From Membranipora membranacea (taxonomy: Eukaryota > Bryozoa > Gymnolaemata > Cheilostomatida > Membraniporidae): a stretch of 64,000 nt of DNA. The notes under the pieces were generated by a model that saw only the letters and a program-made list of their open reading frames with translations, was not told the origin of the DNA and made no database searches. Made by a program: the position numbers and the translations under genes. The DNA is taken from the NCBI GenBank assembly GCA_914767715.1, contig OU612070.1, positions 11,923,501 to 11,987,500 of the forward strand, in the 5' to 3' direction. Positions 37,718 through 49,890 of this stretch are shown here, piece by piece. Positions within the stretch are counted from its first letter, which is position 1, and the number at the start of each line of letters is the position of its first letter.

Positions 37718-40700
37718 ATGGTGAGTAAAAATTATCATCATCATGATGAATGAACAGGTGTATGTAGGTATAGTATTTTCAGGAAGGTGATAATAATAGT
37801 GGTTGAACCCGTCCCATGGGCCCCTGGGACTTGCATGTCTTTACTTTGCCAATGTCCACTATCAACCACCCAAAAAACACCAAATAGGATAAGACACAAA
37901 ATCTTTTTTTTTTACAAGCTCCGTTTGTGCTAGAACCTTCAAACCTGAAGCAAATGAAAGAGGAAGGAGGTGTGAGTTAGTGTGGGAGATTTCAAGGTAG
38001 GTTGTAAAAAAAAAAGATTTTGTGTCTTATCCTGTTTGGTGTTTTTTGGGTGGTTGATAGTGGACATTGGCAAAGTAAAGACATGCAAGTCCCAGGGGCC
38101 CATGGTTGAACCTAGTGTTATTTTTCTTGCTGTTATTATTTGTGACAATGAATAATCTATCATGGTGCTCCCTTTTCCCTCATATGCAAGGAAGGAAGTA
38201 GTGGCTTGGCTTGAAAGCAATGCTGATTGTTGGTATGGCAATGCCCGTCTACAAGACACAAAGACAGTATGAACGACACAGTGTAAACGTCATGAGCATA
38301 AAGTTATGTGTCATTTTCGACCCAATAATCTTCTTCAACTGTCTTTGTAGGCTGAGGGTAACCGTAAACGCTCATCAGTCTCCTCAGGCGAATCTCCGTA
38401 CATGAAGAAAACCATACAGTGTCAAATACAGGTGAGAACTAATTTCTTCTTGTTACAATCTAAACACTGTCAAAGATATTCAAATGTCACGGTGGGATTG
38501 AAATTGATACCCAAAGTTTATAAACACCGGGAAGAAAGTGGCTATGGATTGGCTATCTAAATCTCTTGCTCATTGGAAATCCAGCAAATGATCAGCAATG
38601 GAACTTGGTTCTCTAATGGACTGGTTGTCAGACAACACTGTTGAAATTGTGTTTGATATCACATGGCTTGTTTTTATGCCTTTATCACTGTGATTGTCTT
38701 TAGGAGTTTGTGCTTACGAACTTTATATATGAAGAGCACTCGCTCTTGAGCACAGCCAAAGTTATGGAGATATGTACCAGAGAATTCACCGAAGCTCAGC
38801 TGAATCAAGGTTACCTGCTTTCAAAAACCCTCAAGAAGGTTCTCAAGCCGCCAGGGAGGCGAGGCCTGCCTGTACAGCTTCATGGAGCCCAAAAGTAAGT
38901 TGGATGACTGCAACTGACACTTCATGCGACGTTTGGATCTATTGAGGTCTGACATGTTGATCAAACTAGCTAACAAGCTGCTTCCTAAACTAAGTCCTTC
39001 ATAGCCAACCAAATAGAATAGAGTTTTTAAAGTTTCAATACAATTTAATTTGGACATTCAAATGCAAAAGCTCTAAACCATTTTGTTTTTGACATGGCCA
39101 GACTGATGACTGAACCATACTTACAATTCATAAAATCTGAATCAATATTGCCAACAGTTTCTTTCATCATTCAATCACCGTATTCTCATTGTAATCGGCA
39201 TGTTGATTGACCAAACTGTTCCCTATAAACCTATTGCAAAATATATCTCTTTTTTTACAGAAATCGTCGATGGATCAACATTGCCATCCGCCTCAACACT
39301 GAAGTTGACCAACCAATGGAACCCATCAACCGAAAAGACGACAAAGCAGAACCGACTGATCTCACACTTTCTCATCTTACACTGGCAGAGCCCATACCGC
39401 TACCTGTTCCACCTGTTGCCGATTTGCCACCCAGTTCAGGAGATGATATGGAGAGAGGAGAGGTTGACGATGAAGGAGACTGGGAGGATATCCTGGAGTT
39501 CCCAGATATACAGATCACTGAGTCAACCGGTCAATCTTTGTTATACAGTCAGAAACCAGTGATTGCTACAGGTAGCAAGAAAGCAACTCTCAGGAAACAT
39601 TCTATCGTAAGTACCCTCAGGTATATGCTATCCATGTTGTACTCAATATGTACCACACTCCTTTGTTCCCAGGGTAAAGCTCAAAATCATAGCAAGAACG
39701 AAAAATGTATACATAATCAAAGTCAAGTCTATATAAGCTAGCCCAAAATCCTAAACATAATAGCTCTCAAAATCATCCTGCTGATGGGTGTGTCACTAAC
39801 CCCAAGCACAGTCTAGGAACCATTTATAAGTAGATAAGTATGGACACATCTGGTGGGGTTTTCCTTCCATCATTAACAAATAATTGCATTAATCTCAGTT
39901 TTGCATATATTTCACTAGACTACATACTACACTTTCCATAAATAGTCACTCATTTGGTACAACTGAATGTCATGACATCAATATAATATAGGCTTTTTCT
40001 CTGTTATTGTCCGTGTAAATCTTCCAGAAATATTAACTGCTACGGTCACTCATCATTATATTTGAAAGCATTTTTGTTTTTGAGTAATTATAGCGATCGT
40101 CATTGTCATGATCCAGGGAACAAAAACCAAGATTTGGGCAGCCAATTGCTCCTCACCTGCGGATGGTGATTGTTGTTGTAACTACCAATAGCTGAAGGAA
40201 ACTAAATCAAATTATCTTTTGTAGCGGGTAACATCTGAAGAGGCCATAGCTCTAAGCAAGATTAGGGATGGCAACATTGTGGCTGGGGTTCGAACGTTGC
40301 TTACCAAGGAGCAGTTCCAGGAGCTAGTTATAGGATACACCACAAAATTGCTCCAGAAAGAAGTCCGAGATTATGCCAAAGATCCAGAGTCCATGCTTAA
40401 ATCGGTTTCACCAGAATCACTGAAGGATTTTGACATGGTAAAGCTTGACACTGAGACATCACAAAGGCTGCCAATCACCAAACGTATTATTAAGGCTGTG
40501 ACAGTACGCAACAAGAGATTTAGTGAAAAGTCGCTACGTTCTCGTCTGCCTGCCATCAACACAGTGATCGCAAAATCACTGTCAATATACAGTAATCGCA
40601 TGTCTGCATTCAAATACTGCATGTCTTCCGTCCTAATACAAGGCGGTGCCACAGAGCAGTGTATGGACCAGCTCGCAGCCTTCTCTGACTGCCCATCAAG

Positions 40701-43700
40701 ATCCTCGAGAAACCGTAAACAACTAGAATTTGCTGCCGAATACGATAGTGAGCTCCAGAATTGGATCGCTGGCGTTAGAGCATTTACTCTGGCCTTTGAC
40801 AATGTCGACAAGCAGATCAAGAGCAGGCACGCTTCTGTCGAGAAAACAAGTAAACTTTCTCACATGATAATATCACTGGCCTTTCTGGACCGAGTCCCTT
40901 TCAATCCATTGAAAGGTTTAACTCCTCTCGATAAGCTGACGGAGGTTAAACCTGTCAACTTACTTCCGACTGCCAATGACAGATTACTGATTACTGATGC
41001 GATGGTTCAAGCTGTACGTACGATCTGGGCTGACCACATTCCAAGTCTAAAATGGATGGCTCCAATAGAAAATATGCATGAAAACTCGGCCTATACCAGT
41101 ACTATCAGCGAGGTGGTAGGTAGAATAACAATATATGAAGTTCAAACTCAGGAACAGGCAGTCTTTGACTCTTGTGTCTAGCGCGAGTTTCAAAGCTGTG
41201 AAAGTGTTGAAACCATTGAAATCATAACTAAGAGTTATGATTTCAATGGTTGAAACTGTCCATTCTCTTGATTACCATAGTCATAAACATGGCATAAAAT
41301 GCAGCCCCATGCATATTGAGGATAATTAGCGGTCATTTTGAGCATGCTTCATCTCACTAAGTTGTCCGATATTTTTGGTGTTTTAGGTAAATCTTGGAGT
41401 GCAGAAGAAGAGCGAGACATCACACCAAGATATGGTCGATATGATGGAGTACTATCATTCCTTCGTGCCTCAAGATGATTTGAGCAATCCAGTCTCGATT
41501 CCATTAGCGGGTAAGCAAAGAATATTTTTTACTAAGTAACCAGATGTGACGTCGTAGGGATTATTCTTCAAAGTAAACATTGATTTTGACTATGTGACTG
41601 TAATATCTTGCAATGTAGGTCAATAAAGCTGACAATAGAGACAATAAACCCCCCCCCCCCCGTCATTTGGATCACTCTCATGGTTTCCCTACCCATGTGT
41701 TATAGGAGATTGGCTTAGTATGAAGTCTGGCCAGAAAGCTCAGATGTCTCAAGCCGATGGTCTGACACCGTCTGAGAGGCGAGATGGGTTAGTGTGCATA
41801 ATGGCTGACTTTCACGCCCAGATGGCACTGCTCAGGCTTATATTCAAGGTCCTGTATGATGTTGACTCCAGCTCAGACTGTGGTACATTATATGCCTGCA
41901 AAAATGTCATCAATGCTAGAAATGTAACCACTAATGTAGGCAAGGACTATCACGCTGGATCGGAGCTCGTGAATCATGTCACACAGGCGTATGTCATATC
42001 AGGTAAGAATTCTTTGCAGTTATTTGTTTTTTTTATCATAATTATCATGATACTGAATGTAAAATAAACTGAAACTGAAAGAGAGAGAGAGAGCTGTTGC
42101 ACAACAGAATGGTAGTTGACTTGCATATCAAACAAACTGTCAATATCAGAATCAAAATGCAAACTAAAACAACATTTTTGAGATCGGTATTCCTTGACTT
42201 AGCTATAATTTATTGGTTAAACAATCCCATATCATATCTGCTTAGATGTTGTGTTTTAGCTGCCCTTGAATATTTCAACCTGAAGTCGATGGAAGATGAT
42301 GTACCAGTGGAGGATGAGGGAGCACAGACTGAAGTCAGAGCAGATCAGATAGCACGTGACTTCGTAATGAAACACTGCATTCTAGATGTACTTGGTGCAA
42401 GCTCCGCGAAAAAGAGGTATTGCAAGATGTGCTTCGCTTCACCATGATACAACTTTATTATGACAGCCCTTAACAAACGATGTCACGGCAATAAAGCACG
42501 CTGAATCCTGATCTAGTCATGCTGACGATGAATGAAACGTTGATGTTATAAAAAAGAAGCGCACCAGGTCATGTTCCCATCCGCTTTGTAAAATTACACT
42601 ATGCGTTTGGTTGAGAGAAAAGCATAACCTCCCTATATAGCCATGAGATTAAACTAATCACACCTTGATTTACCGGATACTTCTTTGCTTACAGGTGTCC
42701 TGTGTGCGATGCTGAGTACTCCACAGTGCTGTTGGTTCAGTCTCACTTTAGAAAAAAACACAGCGAGTGTGATTTTCCCTCTGACCTCGTAAAAGAGCAT
42801 ACTGAGGTGTTGCTGACGCTTGGACTAATGAAAAAAGTACATGATAAAACCATCCAGGTGGCTGATGGAGATATGTTGATGGTGTTATATAAGTATATGT
42901 TGATATGGTTTCGTGCAAACAATATGAACAATTACTCCACTGGTCTCCTAGAACTGCAGTTCCAGCTCAGAGTCCTCCCAGCCTACCTTGCCCACAGCAT
43001 TACATGGAACCGATTCGTGAACACAAAAGGAAAGCTGGACACTAATAAGCCAATGGGTAAGGACTAGGAAATCTGTACCATGGAATTTCAAGCCTCTTTC
43101 AATAATTATAGGCTTATACCAGGCATGGGTCCATTATTAGATAAGCGATTGAGTAAAAACTGACAAGGCACAACTGACACCAATCGATAATAATTGTGTT
43201 CATTCTTTCACCATATAACATCAAACGACCATAATCAGTGATCTAGTGAAGCACAATTTTCTTCTCATCAATTTAATGACATTGTTAGTTTATAATTCAA
43301 TAATGGACCCATGCCTGCATTAATTACAGATTGAGGCACGCATATGAAACCCGGTGTCAACAAAATCGTGTGAGGCTCATAGTATGAAAAACACAACAGC
43401 ATCATCACTTCCTTTATTTTGTTCAAATATAATTCCTCATATCATCTTATTGCACTGTGATATTAATTTGAAAATGCATACGTGAATTTAATGATATAGT
43501 GTTTTTGTTTCAGATCTACATGTGGAACACAATGTTGGATCATTCAAGAGTCGTCTGTCCACCTACAAAGGAATTCATACCATTCCAGCAATCGCCAAAC
43601 TCTCAAGAGCTACTAACCATCGCAACAAAATAGTGGCAAATCTCTATAGGTCCACTAAAGCTTTCAAGAGGAGTGGCAAACACACTGAGAACAAGGCTGA

Positions 43701-43914
43701 GTACAACAAAAAGGTCAAGGCTCTTCTCGAACATCTTTCTAGAGAGAAACTCTTCACCCATCAGACTGGTCGTCGTTTTAGCACTGTGTTTGCACCAGCT
43801 GCTGCCCTACAAGACTCTATGGCATGTTGCAGTACATGGGCTGAGGAGAAGATCGATGTCTGGACCACCAAACACTACTACCGATATCAGTCTTCACTGT
43901 GTAACGATGTATAA
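37718..43914 (+). CDS. DUF6589-family DDE-type transposase with C2H2 zinc finger
   Basis: Predicted exons: 37718-37720 (ATG alone before GTGAGT), 38351-38431, 38704-38894, 39261-39606, 40225-41115, 41387-41510, 41706-42002, 42260-42416, 42695-43056 and 43514-43914. They total 2853 nt, giving 950 aa with no internal stop, and all junctions are in phase. Candidate catalytic acidic residues: Asp in AFDNVDKQ (codon 40798-40800), Asp in MADFHAQM (41807-41809) and Glu in LHVEHNVG (43525-43527), an RNase-H-fold D-D-E order by inference. Between the second Asp and the Glu lies a C2H2 finger, CPVCDAEY...HFRKKH (C-x2-C-x12-H-x4-H, from 42696). An acidic stretch (GDDMERGEVDDEGDWEDI) lies in the third coding block. 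A poly(A) signal AATAAA is at 43944-43949. Role: expected to bind the element ends and catalyse excision and insertion. The single-codon first exon is the least certain part; MKKTIQ at 38401 is an alternative start. Confidence 0.8.
37801..38112. mobile_element. Fold-back (MITE-like) element in intron 1 of the transposase
   Basis: Arms 37814-37919 and about 38000-38105 are near-perfect reverse complements of about 100 bp (both ends CCATGGGCCCCTGGG outward), separated by an 80-bp loop. GGTTGAACC occurs at 37801-37809 and 38104-38112 and reads as a 9-bp target site duplication. The arm ends do not resemble the TAGACTRAAC ends of the host transposon, so this is a separate non-autonomous element nested in it, carrying no gene. 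Confidence 0.8.
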
Positions 43915-44317
43915 GGATATATAAATACTGGTAGTTCAATGAAAATAAATTGCTAGCTATACATTTTTCGCATTTTTTCTTTGGAAAACCAGTAGCCACA
44001 ATTCACAAAGTACTTTATTATTTACTTTTAACTTTAAACGATAGCATAGTTATAATACATTTCACCAACAGAGTGGTAGGCCTATTTCATGCATGTAATA
44101 TGTAACATATACAATTGACTGCTAATAGGCTATATAATATGATATAACGGATAGGAAGTGTCCACGAGAGCAGTCATCACAGCCTGAGAATTAGGAGAGA
44201 TGAGATAGTAATTGGTATACGCTTATTATAGTCATATAGAAGTTAATAAATCACCGGTTAGCAGTCAAAATGCCTCAGTAAAAACTATATACGTAATGAT
44301 TACAGGGTGTTAATGTA

Positions 44318-47193
44318 CTAATCATCACTGTCTGAGAATTCTGAGTGATCCTCTTCTGAAACCAAGCTTGGCGTATGTATGGAGCTACTAACCCTACTAC
44401 TGGCAGTTGTAGCTGATAGGGCTGAATCATGTTGATTTGCATCAATGAGACGCTTGATGGGTAGATTGAGTGTATCCAATGTCCAATTGCAGCTATCACA
44501 GCAAGTGTCTTCACTGGCTGTCTTCGGAATATTGAAGTAGGCCAGTAGCAGCCTACGTCGACAACTGTGTGAGGTCTTGATAAAGTCGTGCAAAGCTTTT
44601 GGTATAGGCCGACCAGCAGTCATGTGACTATATGTCAGTAGTATGGCGTGACCATGTGACCCCCGCTCCCTGGCTAGTCGCCCCGTTTCCTGTACATAGT
44701 CTTCAACACTACTTGGTACACCATAGTGTACAACAAAGTGAATGTGTGAGAGATTTAAGCCCAGACTGAATGAAGATGTGCAGAATATCACCTGAGTTTT
44801 GCTAAGTGGACTGGTCATCATCTGAAGAATCAGCTTTTTTCTGATATCGCTAGTTGTAAGGTGGTACATGTAAACTGTTCGATCTGGTATTGGGCAGTTT
44901 AAGTCTTGGCCTATTTTGGTGACCACATAGTCGTAGGCGTCACCAACTAAGTGAACATTCCTGAAGAAGATGAGCATTCGAAACGGTATCCCAATCGAGA
45001 TCAAGTTAATCAGCCACCAAAAGTTGACTGGGCATTGTCCTCCCACTTTGGCCACGTGATATCTACAATCAAAACAGACACATTGTTGAATACCATGGGT
45101 CTTAACTGTGCTACAATCATCATACTAAACAGATTACATGGGCAGCTTCAATAGCAGTACTTAGACGGAAACCTACACCAAATAAATGCTGGTCAGAAAA
45201 CACTAATTTTCTTCAGCTAGGCCTTAGTTGCCCTCAAGTCCACCAACACAATATTTTGCATTTCATTGATAAATATATCCGGTCAAAGCATTCCAGAGAT
45301 TTTAAGTTCCAAACCACTTTCAAAAAGCCTAGAAATTGACAAGCGTAACTGTAAATCACAGTACTCAATTCAATGAAACCATTCTGTTAGAACAGAAGGG
45401 TTACATAGTCTGTCTTCCCGTCACATGAAGTGGATAATGCTGATGGGCCACAGGCTAACACTTGATACAGCACAAAGTCCATTTCGACAGGGGCTGAGCC
45501 CAGTACCACTTGTACTTACGAGATGTTAGTTCTGTCATTGTTGTGTCTTATTAAGCGAGGATTCCTCAAGGAAAGAGAATTGGAGATCTTTGTTATAGTG
45601 CTATCTGTAGCTGTCGCTGTAAGCCCTACGATCCGGGCTTTGCAGAATGATCTGACTTCAGCAAGCCGGCCGTACGTCTCCCTGAAAGGTATTCCTGTTT
45701 CAGATTCTGTGCTGAAAAACAAACCAGGGCATACCATAACCAACAAATCTGTACAACCTGGACATTTGAATAGTAATTTTATAGCACAAGACAGTTGTAA
45801 CAGTAGGCCTATATTAATCTGTCATTCCAGGATAGAAATATTTTCTCTTCAAAATCCTTATTGAGATTTGTCCGCCGAATTCTGACTTTTAAAGTGAACG
45901 ATAGTCGTCCAATGTAACAATTAAATGGTATCAGGCGACTCATAGCAAAACAAATAGATTGCTGATACCAAAATTAGCCTCACTCATCGCACTTTGTTGT
46001 GGCCGAAGTGAGACCAGCCTTGGTTTAATTAAGGAATAGTTTCATGAACTGGTTGTCTGTGTTGCATACTCATGCATTGGCCTACTATTGTTTGTGAAAT
46101 CACCATCAACAAGTTCTACTTACTATGACACAACGACATGGCATTCATCAACGCAGATAAGCTGAATCTTTGTTGCAACATGGCTTTCCAGCAGCTTAGC
46201 TCGTCCTTCACCATTTAATAGACACTCCGGTGTAGAGAATATGAAGTCTGCTGCCTCAATCTCCTTCTCCGATGCTGACTCCAGATTTATCGCCTTGCCG
46301 AGATTCATCTCCTCCACCTTAGAGATATTGTCCATTATTAGGGCTATAAGAGGTGATATCACCAAAACCTTCGGGTGCCAATCATCGGTTCTCACAGAGG
46401 TGAGTCGTAGCAGTGAAGGCGCCACCTAAATAGTAAATAGAAAAAAAAAGGACTCAAAACCAACACACATGAGAGTGTGGTCTTTTTTATGATAATGATA
46501 TAATTTTCTGTGATCTGAGTTACTATATGCACAGCCATTCTTCTTCACCTTGCACAGGACTGGTGGATTGTACTTGATGTAAATGAAACCATCGTCATTA
46601 TTAACTGCAAACCACCAAACTAAGGTTGACAAATGGAACAATCCGAGTAGGCTACTACTAGCGCAGAAAATCTTGAAATTTTGTAAAAGATAGAGGTTAC
46701 CTCAATAGGTTTTTGTTACCTTTGTCAGGGAAAGTGGTACCACTTTCCCTGCCTTCAATCAGGTGTTATTACTTCTACCACTACTACAAACTAATCCGGC
46801 ACAAAATTTGCCAAAATAAAATTCAAGCTGATGAGATCTGTCCTCTTCAAGCCAAGATCATACAGAAACAGCATCCTATATAATAACACATACATTGGAT
46901 GGGTTATGGTCTTTGGTTCAGATTCAGAACATGAAACTAGGCAGTCAATCAGTGCATGCCCACCCCCCACAAAACATACATAATGAGAGAGACTAATAAT
47001 AATACTAGTAGCAGAACAAGTGTTGTTAGCTGCTGACTGATCCTCCTACCTGATATATCAGACTCTTTCCAAAGCCAGTTTCTGCTGTTAAAATAGTGTC
47101 ATTTACCAAACATGACTGTATAGCAGCCAGTTGGGGTTTTGATGGACTGAATCCAAAGAGTTCCTGTATGTGCCTGGTAATTAGCAAGTCCAT
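44318..47193 (-). CDS. RecQ-like DNA helicase carried by the transposon
   Basis: Four exons: 47050-47193, 46124-46425, 45520-45711 and 44318-45062. They total 1383 nt, giving 460 aa, in phase and without stops. N-terminal Q-motif-like FGFSPSKPQLAAIQ; Walker A ETGFGKS; motif Ia-like VLVISPLIALIMDN; DExH box VDECH; motif III GLTATAT; motif V-like FSLGLNLSHIHFVVHYGVP; motif VI QETGRLARERG. After it comes a RecQ-type zinc subdomain with SCRRRLLLAYF and CCDSC. No winged-helix or HRDC domain follows; the protein ends in an acidic Ser-rich tail (EEDHSEFSDSDD). Family role: ATP-dependent 3'-5' unwinding of duplex and branched DNA. It converges with the transposase gene, stop codons 403 bp apart. Inference: it may help open or resolve the hairpin-forming transposon ends. 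Confidence 0.85.
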
Positions 47194-47501
47194 AACTCAG
47201 TAGAGACAATCAGTAAAACTTGTCATCAGCTGAAATGAAATGTTTTTGCACTTCTTTCGGCACATCACCTATGTCATAGTCATAATATTAATACACCACT
47301 AAAAAAGATCCAATATTTAACAGTGAACATCTTTAATAACATCACAAATAATTTTTATTTCATCAAAAAACAAAAGAAATGATCCTAAAGACAATAACTT
47401 TAGTGATAAGATATAGAAATAGTGGAATATAAGACATGGATTTCTTTGGTAATTTTTAAATGGGAGAAGGGATTCCTAGGGATTCCCATATAAAGCAAAA
47501 A

Positions 47502-47599
47502 GGAGACAAGTCATAATAGAGGGACATATGGTTACAGGCTTGCCCTCCGGGCCTCGCTTCGCTCGGCCCGTCGGGAGGGTAGCCTGTTGGTTCAGTCTA
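47502..47599 (-). repeat. Right terminal inverted repeat with subterminal hairpin
   Basis: Read inward from 47599: TAGACTGAACCAACAGGCT, then a strong GC-rich hairpin with arms 47574-47586 and 47535-47548 (the + strand loop region GGCCTCGCTTCGCTCGGCC is itself palindromic), then TAACCAT, 8-bp spacer, CTATTA and TTGTCTCC. The hairpin stem differs in sequence from that of the left end but sits at the same place. Confidence 0.85.
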
Positions 47600-47608
47600 G
47601 CGTATGAT
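47600..47608. repeat. 9-bp target site duplication, right (GCGTATGAT)
   Basis: Identical to 37265-37273 and directly abuts the terminus GTTCAGTCTA. Confidence 0.9.
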
Positions 47609-49890
47609 GGAAATTTTGTAAACACCATCTTAGCATCATTTTGATGAAAATACAGTGGTAGGCAAGCAAGTTCATATAAACTAATTTAAAACATATAAAT
47701 ATGTAATGTTACTGAAAAATTCAGTTCTTCATAACACAAATGTCATTCGGCACAGTTAGGTGGTTTTCCGTTTGGGGAGACCGATTTTTTCTATCTGCTC
47801 TGCTTTGCAAGAGTTTTCTGATTGAGTATGTGTGGTATAACATCTGTTACCATAACAGAAATAATGGTGCACCAGAGAGGGTTGGATACCTCACACCCAA
47901 CCTTGATGCACTCCATGGAAACCAATAATAAGGATTTGGATTTGCCTCTACATGTGGAAAAAGAAGACAACTACTATAAGTTTGTTCACACAGGGCCAAA
48001 ATAAGAAAGTTCACCAATTTTTGTTCTTGAATAAATATGCAACAACCGACTTATGCCTTAAAAATTACATCTAAATGTCTTCCTCATCCAATCAATTGAA
48101 GATGACTTTATCTGTGTGTATCATATTTTATCCTTTTAACAGCTCAAAGACTGCCTATAATTGTCAAACATCAGCTGAATTCCCATTCATAAATATACAT
48201 CAAAATTCAATGGTTGCTAGTTTAGACTCTGGTCATACAATGAATTCAATGTTAAACCTCGCACTTCCTATTCCAACAAGTATATCAAGCTTTAGATACC
48301 AGGCCAAGATTCCCTATTTCCACAACAGAAACAGAACTTAACAAAATGTGCCACAATCAATCGCAAGAATAACTACTGAGAGGGCTTTATCTTATGATGG
48401 TAATTATGGATGGGTCACTAATTATTCAGCAAAACTCATCGTATGCCGAATCTACTGTAACGGACCCCGGTTAACTTTGATTATGCAGTTACTTTCTCAG
48501 TGACAGTTTTTTTTGTGTTTTTGTCAGAAGTTACGTAAACTGGTTGTCCTGTAATACGATAAAACTACGATCAATAATTGAGTGATTTCCAGTATTACAG
48601 CGACATTTGAAAACAAAACGATGTGAATATTAATTTCAAGTTTGTATAAAGAATGCTAATATATTTAACTCAATACATAATTTTTATATGTGCGAAACTA
48701 CAAAGACTAATAATGCATGTGTATTTAAAGTGGTGCTTACACATATTAGGGACGTTAAACCGTGTCTGAGTTAAAGTTTGGCTAGTTCACTAGTCCGCTG
48801 AGTCACAGCTATAACCAAAGAATGAAACTATTCTGTGATATGATTGCACTGAAGATATAGTGTACAACAAATGCATGAAAAAAAAGTAAAAATCAGAGTA
48901 TACACCAAGCAGCGTTTTGTCATGTGTCATTAGTGCAGATTATTTGTAACAATGTTCAAAAATTGCATTTGTGTATATGCGATTGCTGCAGTCAATATTC
49001 AAGACAGCTAGAGTTGTGCTGGTTGCAATGAATAATTTGTAATATAATAGTAATGTTTTTTTATGACTTACAGATAATATGCTTGCATTGCCCATTTCCT
49101 TATTTGTGATCTGCGCGGCTTGGTCCCGTCTGACTAGTGATGGGTTAGATTATTTTACACAGTTAGCTAATTGAAAACATACTGACTCTCGTGATCTGAC
49201 TGGGCATGTAGATCACTGATAAACTAGGCTATCATTACCATACAAGTGTCGTAAGGCTAAGTATGCATGATGCGTGACTTGAATTTGCGCATATGCAAGA
49301 ACAATGAGTTTAGTTTGGGTTCTGATTGCAACTTTGGAAAGGGGAAATGGGACATCCCCTGCATAAACTGTCAATCAAAATCAGCTAATAATGACAAGAG
49401 AGGATAACTATTAATAACAAATCCGCACGCTTTGGGGAGTATGTCACCAGAGCAGGTAGCCAATCAGATGGCTTCGGAATTCCGAGACTCAATTTTGCAG
49501 AGATCAGCTCGTGCCCAGAGATGAGCATGCGCAGAATGAATTGATAATGTGTGTTTATTATAGGTTTTAAAAATGGCAGTGGCTTTTGCACAATGGACCA
49601 TCAGTTAATTATAGCTACTTATTTACAGTATGTTGGGAATTGGTTTTTACATGTTACCTAATGCTTACGTTGATGCATACTTAAACTGTGCCTGACCCTG
49701 GTTAAGCCTGATACCCCAATATCAATACACCAACCATGCTCGGATTGATGAACGTTTTGAATGAGCAAGTTATAATAACACTCATCATGGCTCAAATGCA
49801 CAGTCCACACCTGAGGGGTTCACCCAAAGGTCATACGCCTCTAAAAATCCCATACTGATCAAGTGAGATCAATCAAATCATGTGGTGCGT
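47609..49890. other. Gene-poor intergenic DNA
   Basis: AT-rich. I find no exon with family motifs, no RNA gene and no clear repeat. The ORFs at 47740-48341 and 49385-49591 have no recognisable content. This was probably the intergenic region between the two receptors before the transposon inserted. Confidence 0.4.

Larger units (their letters stand above)
37274..47599. mobile_element. 10.3 kb DNA transposon: DUF6589 transposase plus RecQ-like helicase (Academ/AcademH-like)
   Basis: The element starts TAGACTAAAC and ends GTTCAGTCTA, is flanked by a perfect 9-bp duplication and has imperfect inverted ends of 90 and 98 bp. Inside are two convergent intron-containing genes: a plus-strand DUF6589/DDE-type transposase (37718-43914) and a minus-strand RecQ-like helicase (44318-47193). 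Their predicted spliced reading frames are uninterrupted, so the copy looks young and possibly autonomous. Subterminal palindromes lie at 37381-37396 and 47469-47487. Family inference: helicase-bearing Academ elements (AcademH) are the closest type I recall. I could not check this or the known TSD length of that lineage. Mutator-type elements also make about 9-bp duplications, but the transposase does not look like MULE. Confidence 0.85.

Noticed and set aside
40371-40820. Minus-strand 149-aa ORF
   Set aside because: Shadow of the transposase exon 40225-41115; no motif of its own.
47535-47586. GC-rich hairpin GGCCTCGCTTCGCTCGGCC as a transcription terminator or bacterial contamination
   Set aside because: It is flanked by TIR blocks and lies at the same place as a hairpin in the left end, so it belongs to the transposon end in a eukaryotic context.
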